Origin: Variovorax sp. PBL-E5
GTDB taxonomy: Bacteria; Pseudomonadota; Gammaproteobacteria; Burkholderiales; Burkholderiaceae_C
Direction of reading: 5' to 3'
DNA: 64,000 nt
Assembly: GCF_901827185.1 (NCBI RefSeq)
Contig: NZ_LR594671.1
Coordinates: 868,001-932,000, forward strand
Shown: piece by piece, positions 25,944-37,367 of the stretch
Numbering within the stretch: position 1 is the stretch's first letter
How the letters are laid out: every line of letters begins with the position of its first letter
The notes under the pieces: generated by a model
Told to the model about the DNA's origin: nothing
The model's input: the letters and a program-made list of their open reading frames with translations, nothing else
Database searches by the model: none
Translations under genes and position numbers: made by a program

Positions 25944-26867
25944 GTGGATCACCCATGGACCCACACGACCGTCTTGTTGAGGGAAGCGGTGGAAGCCCTC
26001 CTTGCCGACGCGTCGCCAGCTTCCGGGACGTACGTGGACGCGACCTTCGGGCGCGGCGGCCATGCGCGGGCCATCCTGGCGAGGCTGGGGCCGTCTGGCC
26101 GGCTGATCGCGTTCGACAAGGACGCGGAAGCGGTGGCCGAAGCAGCGCGCATCCAGGATGCGCGTTTTTCCATCCGGCATCAGGGCTTCAGGGATCTCGG
26201 GGAATTGCCGCCGGCCAGCGTGGCCGGCGTGCTGATGGATCTCGGCGTCAGCTCGCCCCAGATCGACAACCCCGCACGGGGTTTTTCTTTTCGTTTCGAC
26301 GGCCCGCTCGACATGCGCATGGATACCACGCGCGGCGAGAGCGTGGCCGAGTGGCTGGCGACAGCCGAAGCACAGCAGATTGCGGAGGTGATTCGTGACT
26401 ATGGCGAGGAACGGTTTGCTGTTCAGATTGCAAAGGCGATTGTTGCTCGCCGACAAGAACGGGGCGCAGTTTCAACCACCACCGAACTGGCCGAGCTCGT
26501 GGCTGGCACGGTCAAAACCCGCGAGCCGGGCCAGAACCCTGCAACGCGCACATTTCAGGCTTTTCGGATTTTCATCAACGCCGAGCTTGAAGAGCTGCAA
26601 CAGGCGCTAGAAGCGAGTCTGGCCGTGTTGCAACCCCAGGGCCGGCTCGCAGTGATCAGCTTCCATTCGCTGGAGGATCGCATCGTGAAGCAGTTCATCG
26701 CGAAGCATTCGCGCCAGGTCTACGACCGGCGCGCGCCGTTCGCGGCGCCGCGGGCGATGAAGCTGCGCGCGCTGGGACGCATCAGGCCTTCGCAGGCCGA
26801 GGTGGACGGCAACCCGCGCGCGCGCAGTGCGATCCTGCGCGTCGCCGAGCGCACGGCGGAGCACTGA
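25944..26867 (+). CDS. rsmH: 16S rRNA (cytosine(1402)-N4)-methyltransferase RsmH (MraW)
   Basis: 307 residues. [16 protein letters not shown] at the start, SAM-binding [47 protein letters not shown], the [14 protein letters not shown] segment, and the C-terminal [16 protein letters not shown] and [14 protein letters not shown]. Methylates N4 of C1402 in 16S rRNA. Start is GTG 25944; no in-frame ATG precedes the HTTVLL motif. Second gene of the dcw cluster. Confidence 0.97.
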   Translation: MDHPWTHTTVLLREAVEALLADASPASGTYVDATFGRGGHARAILARLGPSGRLIAFDKDAEAVAEAARIQDARFSIRHQGFRDLGELPPASVAGVLMDLGVSSPQIDNPARGFSFRFDGPLDMRMDTTRGESVAEWLATAEAQQIAEVIRDYGEERFAVQIAKAIVARRQERGAVSTTTELAELVAGTVKTREPGQNPATRTFQAFRIFINAELEELQQALEASLAVLQPQGRLAVISFHSLEDRIVKQFIAKHSRQVYDRRAPFAAPRAMKLRALGRIRPSQAEVDGNPRARSAILRVAERTAEH

Positions 26868-26872
26868 CCGGG

Positions 26873-27220
26873 ATGGCGCGCCTCAACTTCCTGCTGCTGA
26901 TCGCCGTGCTGGGCTCGGCGATCTACCTCGTGCACACGCAGTACCTGTCGCGCCAGCTCTTCACCGAGTTCCACCGCGTCGAGCTCGAAGCCCGCCGGCT
27001 GGAGCTCGACCGCGATCGCCTGGAAGTCGAGAAGCGCGCCCAGGCCACGCCGCTGCGCGTCGAGAAGCTGGCCAAGGAGCAGCTCAAGATGCGCACGACC
27101 ACGCCGGCCATCACGCAGTACGTGCGCCAGGACGGGACCGTGATCCCGGCAGTGGCCGCTGCGCCCGCGGCCTCCGCGCCCCGGCCTGTGCCCAAGCTGG
27201 CGCCGAAGGGGCGTCAATGA
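26873..27220 (+). CDS. ftsL: Cell division protein FtsL
   Basis: 115 residues, bitopic. One membrane helix near residues 4-20, then a periplasmic coiled coil (FTEFHRVELEARRLELDRDRLEVEKRAQ), then TPLRVEKLAKEQLKMRTTTP, which is typical of beta-proteobacterial FtsL. Forms the FtsQLB complex that activates FtsWI. The C-terminus carries an Ala/Pro-rich tail. Five bases after rsmH; its stop overlaps the ftsI start (ATGA). Assignment rests on position plus topology, since sequence is poorly conserved. Confidence 0.93.
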   Translation: MARLNFLLLIAVLGSAIYLVHTQYLSRQLFTEFHRVELEARRLELDRDRLEVEKRAQATPLRVEKLAKEQLKMRTTTPAITQYVRQDGTVIPAVAAAPAASAPRPVPKLAPKGRQ

Positions 27221-28971
27221 CCCGTCGCAGCCGCAGCGTGCAATACACGACCAGCCCCTTGCTTGCCAGCAAGACGCCGGTGTGGCGCAGCAAGTTCATC
27301 GTTGCCGGCATCGCGCTCGGCTTCCTGGCGCTGGCCGGCCGCGCGGCCTATGTGCAGGTGTTCGGCAATGCCTTCTTCCAGCGCCAGGGCGAAGTGCGTT
27401 TCACGCGCACGCTGGAACTGCCCGCCAACCGCGGCCGCATCCTCGATCGCAACGGCCTCTTGCTGGCGTCCAGCGTGGTCGCGCCGAGCATCTGGGCCAT
27501 CCCCGAGGACATCGAGCGCGACGATCCCGAGGTCAAGGCCAAGCTCAGGCAGGTGGCACAGCTGCTGGGCATGGCGCAGAAGGACTTCGACAGGAAGCTC
27601 GAGGACGAGGACCGAACCTTCGTCTGGATCCGGCGCCAGGTCGACGAGCCGATCGCCAAGCAGATCGCTGCGCTCAACATCAAGGGCATCTACCAGCGCA
27701 AGGAATACAAGCGCCAGTATCCGGAAGGCGAGGCCGCGGCCCATGTGGTCGGCTTCACCAATGTCGAGGACAACGGCCAGGAAGGCATCGAACTCGCATT
27801 CAACAAGGAGCTGGCCGGCAAGGCCGGTTCGCGCCGCGTGATCAAGGACCGCCTCGGCCGCGTGGTCGAAGGCGTCGGCGAGCAGGTGCCGCCGGCCGAA
27901 GGCCGGGACATCCAGCTCAGCGTCGACAGCAAGGTGCAGTTCTTCGCCTACCAGAAGCTGCGCGATGCCGTGACCGCCCACAAGGCCCGGGCCGGCAGCG
28001 TGGTCGTGCTCGACGCCATCACCGGCGAAGTGCTGGCGCTGGCCAACTACCCGAGCTACGTGCCCGACAAGCGGCAGAACCTCACCGGCGAACAGCTGCG
28101 CAACCGCGCGCTGACCGACACCTTCGAGCCCGGCTCGACCATGAAGCCGATCACCATCGGCATGGCGCTCGAGGCCGGCCGCGTGAAGCCGTCGACCCTG
28201 GTCGACACCTCGCCCGGCCGCTTCCAGATCGGCGGCTTCACCATCAGCGACACGCACAACTACGGCATGCTGACGGTCGAGGGCGTGATCCAGAAATCCA
28301 GCAACATCGGCGCGCTCAAGATCGCGCAGAAGATGACGCCGCGCGAGATGTGGGACACCTATACCGCGCTCGGCTACGGCCAGAAGCCGCAGATCCAGTT
28401 CCCCGGCGCGGTGACCGGGCGCCTGCGGCCCTGGAAGAACTGGCGGCCGGTCGAGCAGGCGACCATGGCCTACGGCTACGGCCTCTCGGCCTCGCTGTTC
28501 CAGATGGCGCATTCGTACACCTCGTTCGCGCACGACGGCGACATCATCCCGGTCACCATCCTCAAGAGCCCGGAGCCGGCCGTCGGCGTGAAGGTGTTCT
28601 CGGCGCAGAACGCGCTGGCCGTGCGCAAGATGCTGCAGATGGCTGCAGGCCCCGGCGGCACGGGGCCGCTGGCGCAAACCATCGGCTATTCGGTCGGCGG
28701 CAAGTCGGGCACGGCGCACAAGCAGGAAGGCCGCGGCTACGCGGGCCATAAATACCGTTCCTGGTTCACGGGCATGGCGCCGATCGAGAAGCCGCGCATC
28801 ATCGTCGCGGTGATGATCGATGAGCCGAGCGACGGCCAGTATTTCGGCGGCATCGTGGCCGCGCCCGTGTTCAGCGAAGTCGTGCAGCAGACGCTGCGCA
28901 TGATGAACGTGCCGCCCGACCTGGCCGTCAAGCCGCTGGTGGTGACCAGCGGCGTGGAGGAGAGCTTCTGA
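27217..28971 (+). CDS. ftsI: Peptidoglycan transpeptidase FtsI (PBP3)
   Basis: 584 residues. N-terminal membrane helix (about 26-45), pedestal domain with RGRILDRNG, then the transpeptidase domain: catalytic Ser307-x-x-Lys310 (FEPGSTMKP), SSN around 361-363, and KSGTA at 496-500. Cross-links septal peptidoglycan in the periplasm, working with FtsW. ATG 27217 overlaps the ftsL stop. The stop shares a base with the murE start. Confidence 0.97.
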   Translation: MTRRSRSVQYTTSPLLASKTPVWRSKFIVAGIALGFLALAGRAAYVQVFGNAFFQRQGEVRFTRTLELPANRGRILDRNGLLLASSVVAPSIWAIPEDIERDDPEVKAKLRQVAQLLGMAQKDFDRKLEDEDRTFVWIRRQVDEPIAKQIAALNIKGIYQRKEYKRQYPEGEAAAHVVGFTNVEDNGQEGIELAFNKELAGKAGSRRVIKDRLGRVVEGVGEQVPPAEGRDIQLSVDSKVQFFAYQKLRDAVTAHKARAGSVVVLDAITGEVLALANYPSYVPDKRQNLTGEQLRNRALTDTFEPGSTMKPITIGMALEAGRVKPSTLVDTSPGRFQIGGFTISDTHNYGMLTVEGVIQKSSNIGALKIAQKMTPREMWDTYTALGYGQKPQIQFPGAVTGRLRPWKNWRPVEQATMAYGYGLSASLFQMAHSYTSFAHDGDIIPVTILKSPEPAVGVKVFSAQNALAVRKMLQMAAGPGGTGPLAQTIGYSVGGKSGTAHKQEGRGYAGHKYRSWFTGMAPIEKPRIIVAVMIDEPSDGQYFGGIVAAPVFSEVVQQTLRMMNVPPDLAVKPLVVTSGVEESF

Positions 28972-30470
28972 TGCTGGCGCTCCACACTCCCGACGAAGCC
29001 GCGCGCTGGCTCAAGTCGCGCGTGCGCGGCGTGCTGCATGCCGACAGCCGGCCGGTGGCCGCGGGCGACGGCTTCATCGCCTGGCCGGGCGCGGCGACCG
29101 ACGGCCGCCGCCATGTCGCGGCCGCGCTGGCGCAGGGCGCCGCGGCCTGCCTGGTCGAGCGCGAGGGCGTCGAGCCGTTCGGCCTCGACGGCGATGCGAT
29201 CGCCGGCTATGCGGGCCTGAAGGCCGCGACCGGCCCCATCGCCGCCGCGTACCACGACATGCCTTCCGAACGGCTCGATGTGCTCGCCGTCACCGGCACC
29301 AATGGCAAGACCTCCACCGCATGGTGGCTGGGCCAGGCGCTGTCGAACGCGGCCAGGCCGGGGACCGGCCCCTGCGGCGTGATCGGCACGCTCGGCATCG
29401 GCGTGCCGCCGGAGCTCAGCTACACCGGCCTCACCACGCCCGATCCGGTGATGCTGCAGCGCGAGCTGCGCAGCTTCGCCGATCGCGGCTTCGGCGCTTG
29501 CGCGATCGAGGCGTCGTCGATCGGCATCGCCGAACGCCGCCTCGACGGCACGCGCATCGCCCTCGCGGTGTTCACCAATTTCACGCAGGACCATCTCGAC
29601 TACCACGGCAGCATGGACGCCTACTGGCAGGCCAAGGCCGAGCTGTTCCGCTGGCCCGGCCTGCGCGCCGCGGTGGTCAACATCGACGACGTGCATGGCG
29701 CCTCGCTGGTGGCGAGCCTGATGGAAAAGGGCGTCGGCGCGCTCGACGTCTGGACCGTGTCGGCCAGCGGCGCGCCGGCCCGGCTCGCGGCCGAGGACAT
29801 CGGCTACGACGCGCAGGGCCTGCAGTTCTCGGTGGTGGAGCGGGGCGCCGCGCGCCAGCGCCTGTCGACGCAGCTGATCGGCCAGTACAACGTCGCCAAC
29901 CTGCTGGGCGTGCTGGGCACGCTGCGCGCGCTCGGCCTGTCGCTCGAAGACGCGGTGCAGGCTTGCGGCCGGCTCGACAGCGTGCCCGGCCGCATGGAGC
30001 GCATCAGCGTGCCGGGCCAGCCGCTGGCCGTGGTCGACTATGCGCACACGCCCGACGCGCTCGACAAGGCGCTTGCCGGCCTGCGGCCGTTGGCGCAGCA
30101 GCGCGGCGGCCTGCTGTGGTGCGTCTTCGGCTGCGGCGGCGACCGCGACACGGCCAAGCGGCCCATGATGGCCGCGGTGGCCGAGAAGCAGGCCGATCGC
30201 GTGGTCGTCACCAGCGACAACCCGCGCAGCGAGACACCGTCGGCGATCGTCAGCCAGATCCTGCTCGGCCTGGCGAGCCCCGAGGCCGCGCAGGTCGAGC
30301 CCGATCGTGCGAAGGCGATCGCCGACACGCTGGCGCAGGCGGCGCCCGAGGACGTGGTGCTGCTCGCCGGCAAAGGCCACGAGGCGTGGCAGGAGATCGC
30401 CGGCGAACGCATCGCCTTTTCGGATCGCACGCATGCGATCGATGCACTGACGCGAAGGACAGCTGGATGA
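28971..30470 (+). CDS. murE: UDP-MurNAc-L-Ala-D-Glu:meso-diaminopimelate ligase MurE
   Basis: 499 residues. Cytoplasmic Mur ligase; P-loop [11 protein letters not shown] (106-116), [37 protein letters not shown], and DNPRSE, the motif that marks meso-DAP rather than lysine specificity. This agrees with dapF upstream and mpl downstream. TGATG overlap with ftsI. Confidence 0.97.
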   Translation: MLALHTPDEAARWLKSRVRGVLHADSRPVAAGDGFIAWPGAATDGRRHVAAALAQGAAACLVEREGVEPFGLDGDAIAGYAGLKAATGPIAAAYHDMPSERLDVLAVTGTNGKTSTAWWLGQALSNAARPGTGPCGVIGTLGIGVPPELSYTGLTTPDPVMLQRELRSFADRGFGACAIEASSIGIAERRLDGTRIALAVFTNFTQDHLDYHGSMDAYWQAKAELFRWPGLRAAVVNIDDVHGASLVASLMEKGVGALDVWTVSASGAPARLAAEDIGYDAQGLQFSVVERGAARQRLSTQLIGQYNVANLLGVLGTLRALGLSLEDAVQACGRLDSVPGRMERISVPGQPLAVVDYAHTPDALDKALAGLRPLAQQRGGLLWCVFGCGGDRDTAKRPMMAAVAEKQADRVVVTSDNPRSETPSAIVSQILLGLASPEAAQVEPDRAKAIADTLAQAAPEDVVLLAGKGHEAWQEIAGERIAFSDRTHAIDALTRRTAG

Positions 30471-31936
30471 ACGACGCGCTCGCGACCGCGCCGATGATGA
30501 CCCTGGGTCAGGCCCTGCCGTGGATTCCCGGCGCACGCCTGGTCGGCGGCGCTGCCACGCCGATCCTGCGCGTGCACACCGACACGCGCACGCTCGCGCC
30601 CGGCGACCTGTTCGTGGCGCTGAAGGGCGAACGCTTCGATGCCAACGCCTACCTCGACGACGCCCGCACGCGCGGCGCGGCCGCGGCGATCGCGCACGGC
30701 GGCCTCGAAGCCGCGGGCCTCGCGGGCCTCGAAGTGCCCGACACGCTGGCCGCGCTCGGCGCGCTGGCCACCGGCTGGCGTTCGCAGTTCGAGCTGCCGA
30801 TGGTGGCCGTCACCGGCAGCAACGGCAAGACCACCGTCACGCAGATGATCGCGGCGATCCTGCGCGTGGCCTGCGGCGACCGCGCACTCGCCACCGCGGG
30901 CAACTTCAACAACGAGATCGGCGTGCCGCTGACGCTGCTGCGGCTGCGTGCGCACCACCAGCTGGCCGTGGTCGAGCTGGGCATGAACCATCCGGGCGAG
31001 ATCGCGCGTCTGGCCGCGATGGCGCGCCCCTCCATCGCGCTGGTGAACAACGCGCAGCGCGAGCACCAGGAATTCATGGCCAGCGTCGAGGCCGTGGCGC
31101 GCGAGAACGGCGCGGCCTTCATCACGCTGCCCGGCAACGGCACCGCGGTGTTCCCCTATGGCGACGAATTCACGCCGCTGTGGGACGAACTCGCGCACAA
31201 GGGCGCGCCGCGCCGCTGCCTGACCTTCGGCGAACATGCCGATGCGGACATCACGCTGCTGGCGGCCGACTGGCAGCGCGGCGCCTGGCAGTTCGAAGCC
31301 CGCACGCCGGTCGGCGATCTGCGCTGCGCGCTGCGCATCGCCGGCCGCCACAACGTGGTCAACGCGCTGGCGGCGATCGCCTGTTCGCTCGCCAGCGGCG
31401 TGTCGCTCGACAAGATCGCCGAAGGGCTGGCCGCGTTCGAGCCGGTCAAGGGACGTTCGCGCGCCGCCGAGCTGCTGCTGCCGGGCGGCCGCGCGATCAC
31501 GCTGATCGACGACAGCTACAACGCCAATCCCGACTCGGTGCGTGCCGCCATCGACGTGCTCGCCAGCCTGCCCGGTCCGCGCGTGCTGGTGCTGGGCGAC
31601 ATGGGCGAGGTCGGCGACCGCGGTCCGCAGTTCCATGCCGAGGTCGGCGCCTGGGCGCGCGAGCGCGGCATCGAGACCCTGTTCGCACTGGGCCAGGAAT
31701 CGGCGCACAGCATCGCGGCCTTCAGGGCGTCCGCGGATTCACGCGTTGCCGAAGGCCGGCACTTCGACGACATCGAGACGCTCAAGGACGCGGTGCTCGC
31801 ACGCTTGCCGGAGACCGCCAGCGTGCTGGTCAAGGGATCGCGATTCATGCGGATGGAGCGCGTGGTCCAGACCATCGCCGCGGCCGGCACGCCACGACAA
31901 CAACAACAAAACAAGGAGGCCGGCCATGTCGAATGA
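30467..31936 (+). CDS. murF: UDP-MurNAc-tripeptide:D-Ala-D-Ala ligase MurF
   Basis: 489 residues. P-loop [14 protein letters not shown] (about 112-125), [17 protein letters not shown], the [10 protein letters not shown] segment, [17 protein letters not shown] in the C-terminal domain and GDMGEVGD. Adds D-Ala-D-Ala to complete the pentapeptide. ATG 30467 overlaps the murE stop. Followed by an 18-base gap before mraY, the first clear spacing within this run of the operon. The C-terminus carries a glutamine-run tail ([15 protein letters not shown]). Confidence 0.97.
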   Translation: MNDALATAPMMTLGQALPWIPGARLVGGAATPILRVHTDTRTLAPGDLFVALKGERFDANAYLDDARTRGAAAAIAHGGLEAAGLAGLEVPDTLAALGALATGWRSQFELPMVAVTGSNGKTTVTQMIAAILRVACGDRALATAGNFNNEIGVPLTLLRLRAHHQLAVVELGMNHPGEIARLAAMARPSIALVNNAQREHQEFMASVEAVARENGAAFITLPGNGTAVFPYGDEFTPLWDELAHKGAPRRCLTFGEHADADITLLAADWQRGAWQFEARTPVGDLRCALRIAGRHNVVNALAAIACSLASGVSLDKIAEGLAAFEPVKGRSRAAELLLPGGRAITLIDDSYNANPDSVRAAIDVLASLPGPRVLVLGDMGEVGDRGPQFHAEVGAWARERGIETLFALGQESAHSIAAFRASADSRVAEGRHFDDIETLKDAVLARLPETASVLVKGSRFMRMERVVQTIAAAGTPRQQQQNKEAGHVE

Positions 31937-31954
31937 GCCGCGCTTGGCAACCTC

Positions 31955-33133
31955 ATGCTGATGAGCCTGGCCCAATGGCTGCAGACGGTGTCGCCCGACT
32001 TCGGGTTCCTGCGCATCTTCCAGTACCTCACCTTCCGCGCGCTGATGGCGGCGCTGACGGCGCTGCTGGTCGGGCTGATCGCCGGGCCGTACGTGATCCG
32101 CCGGCTCACTGCGCTCAAGATCGGCCAGCCGGTGCGCGGCTACGGCATGGAGAGCCATCTGACCAAGAGCGGCACGCCCACGATGGGCGGCGTCCTCGTG
32201 CTGTTCGCGATCGCGTTCGCCACGCTGCTGTGGTTCGACATGTCGAACCGCTTCGTGTGGATCGTGCTGTGGGTCACGCTCGGCTTCGGCGCCATCGGCT
32301 GGGTCGACGACTGGCGCAAGGTGGTGCGCAAGGATCCGGAGGGCATGCGCTCGCGCGAGAAATACTTCTGGCAGTCGGTGGTCGGCCTGGTGGCCGGCTT
32401 CTACCTGCTGTTCAGCATTTCAGAGAGCTCCAACTGGCGCGTGCTCGAGCTGTTTTCCAGCTGGGTGAGCTCGGGCTTCGACCTGAGCTTCCCGCCCAAG
32501 ATCAACCTGCTGGTGCCTTTCTTCAAGGAAGTGAGTTATCCGCTGGGCGGCATCGGCTTCGTGATCCTCACCTACCTGGTGATCGTCGGCGCGAGCAATG
32601 CGGTCAACCTCACCGATGGCCTCGACGGCCTGGCGATCATGCCGGTCGTGATGGTCGGCTCCGCGCTGGGCGTGTTCGCCTACGTCACGGGCAGCGCCGT
32701 GTATTCGCGCTACCTGCTGTTCCCGCACATCCCGGGCTCGGGCGAACTGCTGGTGTTCTGCTCGGCGATGGCGGGCGCCGGCCTGGCCTTCCTCTGGTTC
32801 AACACCCATCCGGCGCAGGTCTTCATGGGCGACGTGGGCGCGCTCGCGCTCGGCGGCGCGCTCGGCACCATCGCGGTGATCGTGCGGCAGGAGATCGTCT
32901 TCTTCATCATGGGCGGCATCTTCGTGGTCGAGGCGATCTCGGTGATGGCGCAGGTCACCTACTTCAAGTACACCAAGAAGCGCTTCGGCGAAGGCCGCCG
33001 CGTGCTCAAGATGGCGCCGCTGCACCATCACTTCGAGAAGAGCGGCTGGCGCGAGACGCAGGTCGTGGTGCGCTTCTGGATCATCACCATGCTGTTGTGC
33101 CTGGTGGGCCTGTCGACGTTGAAGCTGCGGTGA
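31955..33133 (+). CDS. mraY: Phospho-MurNAc-pentapeptide transferase MraY
   Basis: 392 residues, about ten membrane helices. Signatures: [39 protein letters not shown] (catalytic Asp pair), [31 protein letters not shown] and [20 protein letters not shown]. Makes lipid I at the inner face of the membrane. Start at 31955; ATG 31961 is equally possible. Longer than the E. coli protein (360) through an extra loop around [19 protein letters not shown]. Confidence 0.97.
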   Translation: MLMSLAQWLQTVSPDFGFLRIFQYLTFRALMAALTALLVGLIAGPYVIRRLTALKIGQPVRGYGMESHLTKSGTPTMGGVLVLFAIAFATLLWFDMSNRFVWIVLWVTLGFGAIGWVDDWRKVVRKDPEGMRSREKYFWQSVVGLVAGFYLLFSISESSNWRVLELFSSWVSSGFDLSFPPKINLLVPFFKEVSYPLGGIGFVILTYLVIVGASNAVNLTDGLDGLAIMPVVMVGSALGVFAYVTGSAVYSRYLLFPHIPGSGELLVFCSAMAGAGLAFLWFNTHPAQVFMGDVGALALGGALGTIAVIVRQEIVFFIMGGIFVVEAISVMAQVTYFKYTKKRFGEGRRVLKMAPLHHHFEKSGWRETQVVVRFWIITMLLCLVGLSTLKLR

Positions 33134-33138
33134 AGCCC

Positions 33139-34860
33139 ATGCGACATCTGCAAGACCTTCACGTGCTCGTCCTGGGCCTCGGTGCGTCCGGCCTGGCGAT
33201 GGCGCGCTGGTGCGCGCGCCATGGCGCGATGGTGACGGTGGCCGACACGCGCGAGGCGCCGCCGCAGCGCGATGCGCTCAGGCAGGCGGTGCCCGACGCA
33301 GTCTTCGTCGGCGGCCCGTTCACGGCTGCGCTGGTCGAAGGCACGTCGGTGCGCGCGGTCCATGTGTCGCCGGGCCTGTCGCCGGCCTCGGTCGCCGTGG
33401 TGGCCGGCGCGGCGCGGGCGATCGGCCTGCCGGTGGGTGGCGAGCTCGAGCTGTTCGCGCAGGCGCTGGCGGATCTGCGCACGGTCGACGTCGTCGATGC
33501 GCCGACGGTCGAGGACGCGCCGCTCGCGGCACCGGCCCTCGAACCCGAGGCGACGCCGCCCGAGGCCGTCGAGCAGGCCGAGCCCACGCAAGCCCAACCG
33601 GCCGCGGAATCCGCCGAGGACGACGACGACGACATCGCCGCCGAATCGCCGGCGCCGGTCATCGAGCCGCCTGCGCCCGCGCCGCAGGGCTATGCGCCCG
33701 CGGTGCTGGCCATCACCGGCACCAATGGCAAGACGACCGTCACCGCGCTCACCGGTCAACTGGTGGCGCGTGCCGGCAAGAGCGTCGCGGTCGCCGGCAA
33801 CATCGGCCCGACCTTGCTGGACACCCTGGCCGCGCACCTCGACGCCGGCACGCTGCCCGAGGTCTGGGTGCTCGAGCTCTCGAGCTTCCAGCTCGACGGC
33901 GTGCAGGGCTTCGAGCCCACGGCCGCCACGGTGCTCAACCTGTCGCAGGACCATCTCGACTGGCACGGCGACATGGCCGCGTATGCGGCGGCCAAGGCGC
34001 GCGTTTTCGGCACGCGCGGCGTGATGGTGCTCAACCGGGAAGACGACGCCGTCATGGCCATGCGGCCTGCGCCGGTCAAGCTCGCCAAGGGGCAGGTCGC
34101 GCGCAGCATCGTCACCTTCGGCGCCGACCTGCCGCAGCGGCCGGGCGACTACGGCATCGAGCGAATCAACGGCATGGGCTGGCTGGTGCGCGCGCTCGAG
34201 GCCGACGAGACGCAGAAGCGCAAGCGCGGCGCGGCCATCGAGGAAGAAGAGATCCACATCCAGCGCCTGATGCCCGCCGACGCACTGCGCATCCGCGGCC
34301 GGCACAACGCGCTCAACGCGCTGGCGGCGCTCGCGCTCGCCACGGCTGCCGGCTGCCAGCTCGGCCCGATGCTCTATGGCCTGCGCGAGTACCACGGCGA
34401 GCCGCATCGCGTCGAGCCGGTGGCGATCGTGGACGAGGTCGAGTACTTCGACGACAGCAAGGGCACCAACGTCGGCGCGACGGTCGCCGCGCTCGGCAGC
34501 CTGGGCGAGGAGCGGCGCGTGGTCGTGATCCTCGGCGGCGAAGGCAAGGGCCAGGACTTCGCGCCGCTGGCCGCGCCGGTGCGCCAGTACGCGCGCGCCG
34601 TCGTGCTGATCGGCCGCGATGCACCGCTGATCGAAGCCGCACTGGCGTCCACCGGCGTCACGATGCAGGCCGCTGCGTCGCTGCCCGAAGCCGTCCAGGC
34701 CGCGGCCGGCCGCGCCCATCCGGGCGACGCCGTGCTGCTGTCGCCGGCCTGCGCGAGCTTCGACATGTTCAAGGACTACGCGCACCGCGCCGCCGTCTTC
34801 TGCGAGGCCGTGCAGGCGCTCGCCGATGCACCGCGCGGCGCCGGCGGAGAGATCGCATGA
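33139..34860 (+). CDS. murD: UDP-MurNAc-L-alanine:D-glutamate ligase MurD, with an acidic insertion
   Basis: 573 residues against about 440 in E. coli. N-terminal UDP-binding domain with [15 protein letters not shown]-loop [14 protein letters not shown] near 191-204; [43 protein letters not shown]. Adds D-Glu to UDP-MurNAc-Ala. Residues about 114-184 (bases 33478-33690) are a Pro/Ala/Glu/Asp-rich, disordered-looking insertion between the first and central domains. A second small insert ([12 protein letters not shown]) lies in the central domain. All catalytic motifs are intact. GTG 33130, overlapping the mraY stop, is an alternative start. Confidence 0.95.
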   Translation: MRHLQDLHVLVLGLGASGLAMARWCARHGAMVTVADTREAPPQRDALRQAVPDAVFVGGPFTAALVEGTSVRAVHVSPGLSPASVAVVAGAARAIGLPVGGELELFAQALADLRTVDVVDAPTVEDAPLAAPALEPEATPPEAVEQAEPTQAQPAAESAEDDDDDIAAESPAPVIEPPAPAPQGYAPAVLAITGTNGKTTVTALTGQLVARAGKSVAVAGNIGPTLLDTLAAHLDAGTLPEVWVLELSSFQLDGVQGFEPTAATVLNLSQDHLDWHGDMAAYAAAKARVFGTRGVMVLNREDDAVMAMRPAPVKLAKGQVARSIVTFGADLPQRPGDYGIERINGMGWLVRALEADETQKRKRGAAIEEEEIHIQRLMPADALRIRGRHNALNALAALALATAAGCQLGPMLYGLREYHGEPHRVEPVAIVDEVEYFDDSKGTNVGATVAALGSLGEERRVVVILGGEGKGQDFAPLAAPVRQYARAVVLIGRDAPLIEAALASTGVTMQAAASLPEAVQAAAGRAHPGDAVLLSPACASFDMFKDYAHRAAVFCEAVQALADAPRGAGGEIA

Positions 34861-36155
34861 ACACCGCCACCGCCGCCGCTGCGACGCCCAACAAGACCGG
34901 CCGCTTCAACGGCTGGTTCAGCCGCGCCAAGAGCAGCATCGATGCGCTGCCCATGCACCTGCCCGTGCGCCTCGGCAACGCCGGCATGACGCAGACCAAG
35001 GCGGCGCCGATGCGCGTGCTCGGCTTCGATCAGGCACTCGTGTGGGTCACGGTCGCGCTCCTGGCCTGGGGCCTCGTGATGGTGTACTCGGCCTCGATCG
35101 CGCTGCCGGACAACCCGCGCTTCGCGCGCGCCGGCTACGGCCCCGCCTTCTTCCTCACGCGGCACCTGGCGTCGATCGTGATCGCCTTCATCGCCGGCCT
35201 TTTGACTTTCCAGATCCCGATGAAGACCTGGGAACGCGCCGCGCCCTGGCTCTTCGTCGCTTCGCTGCTGCTGCTGGTGGTGGTGCTGATTCCGCACATC
35301 GGCATCAACGTCAACGGCGCGCGCCGCTGGCTGCCGCTCGGCTTCATGCGCTTCCAGCCGTCGGAGCTGGCCAAGCTGGCGATGATTCTCTACGCCGCCA
35401 GCTACATGGTGCGCAAGATGGAAATCAAGGAGCGCTTCTTCCGCGCCGTGCTGCCGATGGGCATCGCGGTCGTGGTGGTCGGCATGCTGGTGATGGCGGA
35501 ACCCGACATGGGCGCCTTCATGGTGATCGCGGTGATCGCCATGGGCATCCTGTTCCTCGGCGGCGTCAATGCCCGCATGTTCTTCGTCATCGCGACGCTG
35601 GTGGTGGTCGCCTTCGCCTCGATCGTGGCATCGAGCTCATGGCGGCGCGAGCGGATCTTCGCCTACCTCGACCCGTGGACCGAGGAGCATGCGCTCGGCA
35701 AGGGCTACCAGCTGTCGCACTCGCTGATCGCGATCGGCCGCGGCGAGATCTTCGGTGTCGGCCTCGGCGGCAGCGTCGAGAAGCTGCACTGGCTGCCCGA
35801 GGCGCACACCGACTTTCTGCTTGCCGTGATCGGCGAGGAATTCGGCCTCGTCGGCGTGCTGCTCGCGATCGGCCTGTTCCTCTGGCTCACGCGCCGCATC
35901 ATGCACATCGGCCGCCAGGCGATCGCGCTCGACCGCGTGTTCTCCGGCCTCGTGGCGCAGGGCGTCGGCGTGTGGATGGGCTTCCAGGCCTTCATCAACA
36001 TGGGCGTCAACCTGGGTGCCTTGCCGACCAAGGGCCTGACCCTGCCGCTGATGAGCTTCGGCGGTTCGGCGATCCTGATGAACGTGATCGCACTGGCGAT
36101 CGTGCTGCGCATCGACTACGAGAACCGCGTGCTGATGCGTGGGGGCCGGCTATGA
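34857..36155 (+). CDS. ftsW: Septal peptidoglycan glycosyltransferase FtsW
   Basis: 432 residues, SEDS family, about ten membrane helices after a 55-residue cytoplasmic N-terminus. LVMVYSAS near the first helix, INGARRW-like [53 protein letters not shown], and [17 protein letters not shown] near the end. Polymerises lipid II at the septum together with FtsI. ATG 34857 overlaps the murD stop; internal ATGs at 34954 or 34987 are alternatives, because the N-terminal extension is poorly conserved. Confidence 0.96.
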   Translation: MNTATAAAATPNKTGRFNGWFSRAKSSIDALPMHLPVRLGNAGMTQTKAAPMRVLGFDQALVWVTVALLAWGLVMVYSASIALPDNPRFARAGYGPAFFLTRHLASIVIAFIAGLLTFQIPMKTWERAAPWLFVASLLLLVVVLIPHIGINVNGARRWLPLGFMRFQPSELAKLAMILYAASYMVRKMEIKERFFRAVLPMGIAVVVVGMLVMAEPDMGAFMVIAVIAMGILFLGGVNARMFFVIATLVVVAFASIVASSSWRRERIFAYLDPWTEEHALGKGYQLSHSLIAIGRGEIFGVGLGGSVEKLHWLPEAHTDFLLAVIGEEFGLVGVLLAIGLFLWLTRRIMHIGRQAIALDRVFSGLVAQGVGVWMGFQAFINMGVNLGALPTKGLTLPLMSFGGSAILMNVIALAIVLRIDYENRVLMRGGRL

Positions 36156-37213
36156 GCAGGACAGCATTGGTCATGGCGGGTGGCACGGGCGGGCACATCT
36201 TCCCGGGTCTCGCCGTGGCCGAGGCGCTGCGCGAGCGCGGCTGGCGCGTGCACTGGCTGGGCGCGCCCGGCAGCATGGAAGAAAAGCTGGTGCCGCCGCG
36301 TGGCTTCGCCTTCGAGCCGGTGCAGTTCGGCGGCCTGCGCGGCAAGGGCCTCGTGACCTTCGCCTTGCTGCCGCTGCGCCTCTTGCGCGCCTTCCTGCAG
36401 AGCCTGCGCGTCGTGCGCCGGGTGCAGCCCGACGTCGTCGTCGGCCTGGGCGGCTACATCACCTTTCCGGGCGGCATGATGAGCGTGCTGCTGCGCAAGC
36501 CGCTGGTGCTGCACGAGCAGAACTCGGTCGCGGGCCTGGCCAACCGCGTGCTCGCGGGCGTCGCGGACCGCGCCTTCACGGCCTTCCCCAACGTGATCAA
36601 GACCGCGCACTGGGTCGGCAATCCCTTGCGCGCCGCGTTCATGCAGCAGCCCGATCCGGCGGTGCGCTTCGCCGGCCGCCGCGGTCCGCTCCGGCTGCTG
36701 GTGGTGGGCGGCAGCCTCGGCGCGCGCGCGCTCAATGCGGTGGTGCCGAAGGCGCTCGCGCTGATCGCGCCGCAGCAGCGCCCGCACGTCATCCACCAGA
36801 GCGGCGCGAAGCAGATCGACGAGCTGCGCGCCAACTACGCGGCCGCCGGCGTCGAGGGCGAACTCACCCCCTTCATCGAAGACACCGCCGGCGCGTACGC
36901 CGATGCCGACCTGATCGTCGCGCGTGCCGGCGCCAGCACCGTCACAGAAATCGCGGCCGTCGGCGCAGCAGCGCTGTTCGTGCCTTTCCCTTCCGCCGTG
37001 GACGATCACCAGACCACCAACGCGCGCTTCCTCGTCGACGCGGGCGGCGGCTGGCTCGTTCAACAGACCGAACTCACACCCGAATTGCTGGCCGACTTGC
37101 TACAGAAAACCGACCGCCCCGCGCTGCTGGAGCGCGCCATCAAGGCCAAGACGATGCGCAAGACCGAAGCGGTCGATGCAGTCGTCCGCGCCTGTGAGGA
37201 GCTTGCGAAGTGA
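36152..37213 (+). CDS. murG: UDP-GlcNAc:undecaprenyl-PP-MurNAc-pentapeptide GlcNAc transferase MurG
   Basis: 353 residues, GT-B fold. [19 protein letters not shown] (donor-side glycine loop), [36 protein letters not shown], and the UDP-GlcNAc site [19 protein letters not shown]. Makes lipid II from lipid I on the cytoplasmic face. Overlaps the ftsW stop. It is followed not by murC directly, but by a 154-base stretch holding repeat copy B. Confidence 0.97.
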   Translation: MSRTALVMAGGTGGHIFPGLAVAEALRERGWRVHWLGAPGSMEEKLVPPRGFAFEPVQFGGLRGKGLVTFALLPLRLLRAFLQSLRVVRRVQPDVVVGLGGYITFPGGMMSVLLRKPLVLHEQNSVAGLANRVLAGVADRAFTAFPNVIKTAHWVGNPLRAAFMQQPDPAVRFAGRRGPLRLLVVGGSLGARALNAVVPKALALIAPQQRPHVIHQSGAKQIDELRANYAAAGVEGELTPFIEDTAGAYADADLIVARAGASTVTEIAAVGAAALFVPFPSAVDDHQTTNARFLVDAGGGWLVQQTELTPELLADLLQKTDRPALLERAIKAKTMRKTEAVDAVVRACEELAK

Positions 37214-37310
37214 TGCCCACCCCCGTTGCTTGCTCACTTCGTGTAGCCGCCTCCCCCCTCAAGGGGGCGACACCGGAGGCCCGGCAGAGCCGGTTCCGCG
37301 GTGTCTCCCG
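37213..37310 (+). repeat. Dispersed intergenic repeat, copy B (inside the dcw cluster)
   Basis: Forward copy between murG and murC: CACCCCCGTTGC, CACTTCGTGTAG, the CCCCCCTCAAGGGGGC core, then GGCCCGGCAGAGCCGGTTCC and GCGGTGT. Shares the same element order as copies A, C and E. It separates murC-ddl-ftsQ-ftsA from the upstream genes. Confidence 0.7.
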
Positions 37311-37367
37311 AGAGGGCTTCGCCTTGCTTGCCGTTGCATTCGAGTCTTCGGCGAAAGGAGGCTGCGC

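Noticed and set aside
33139..34860. MurD fused to another protein
   Set aside because: The extra segment is low complexity with no domain features, and MurD motifs continue in the same frame on both sides, so it is an insertion, not a fusion.
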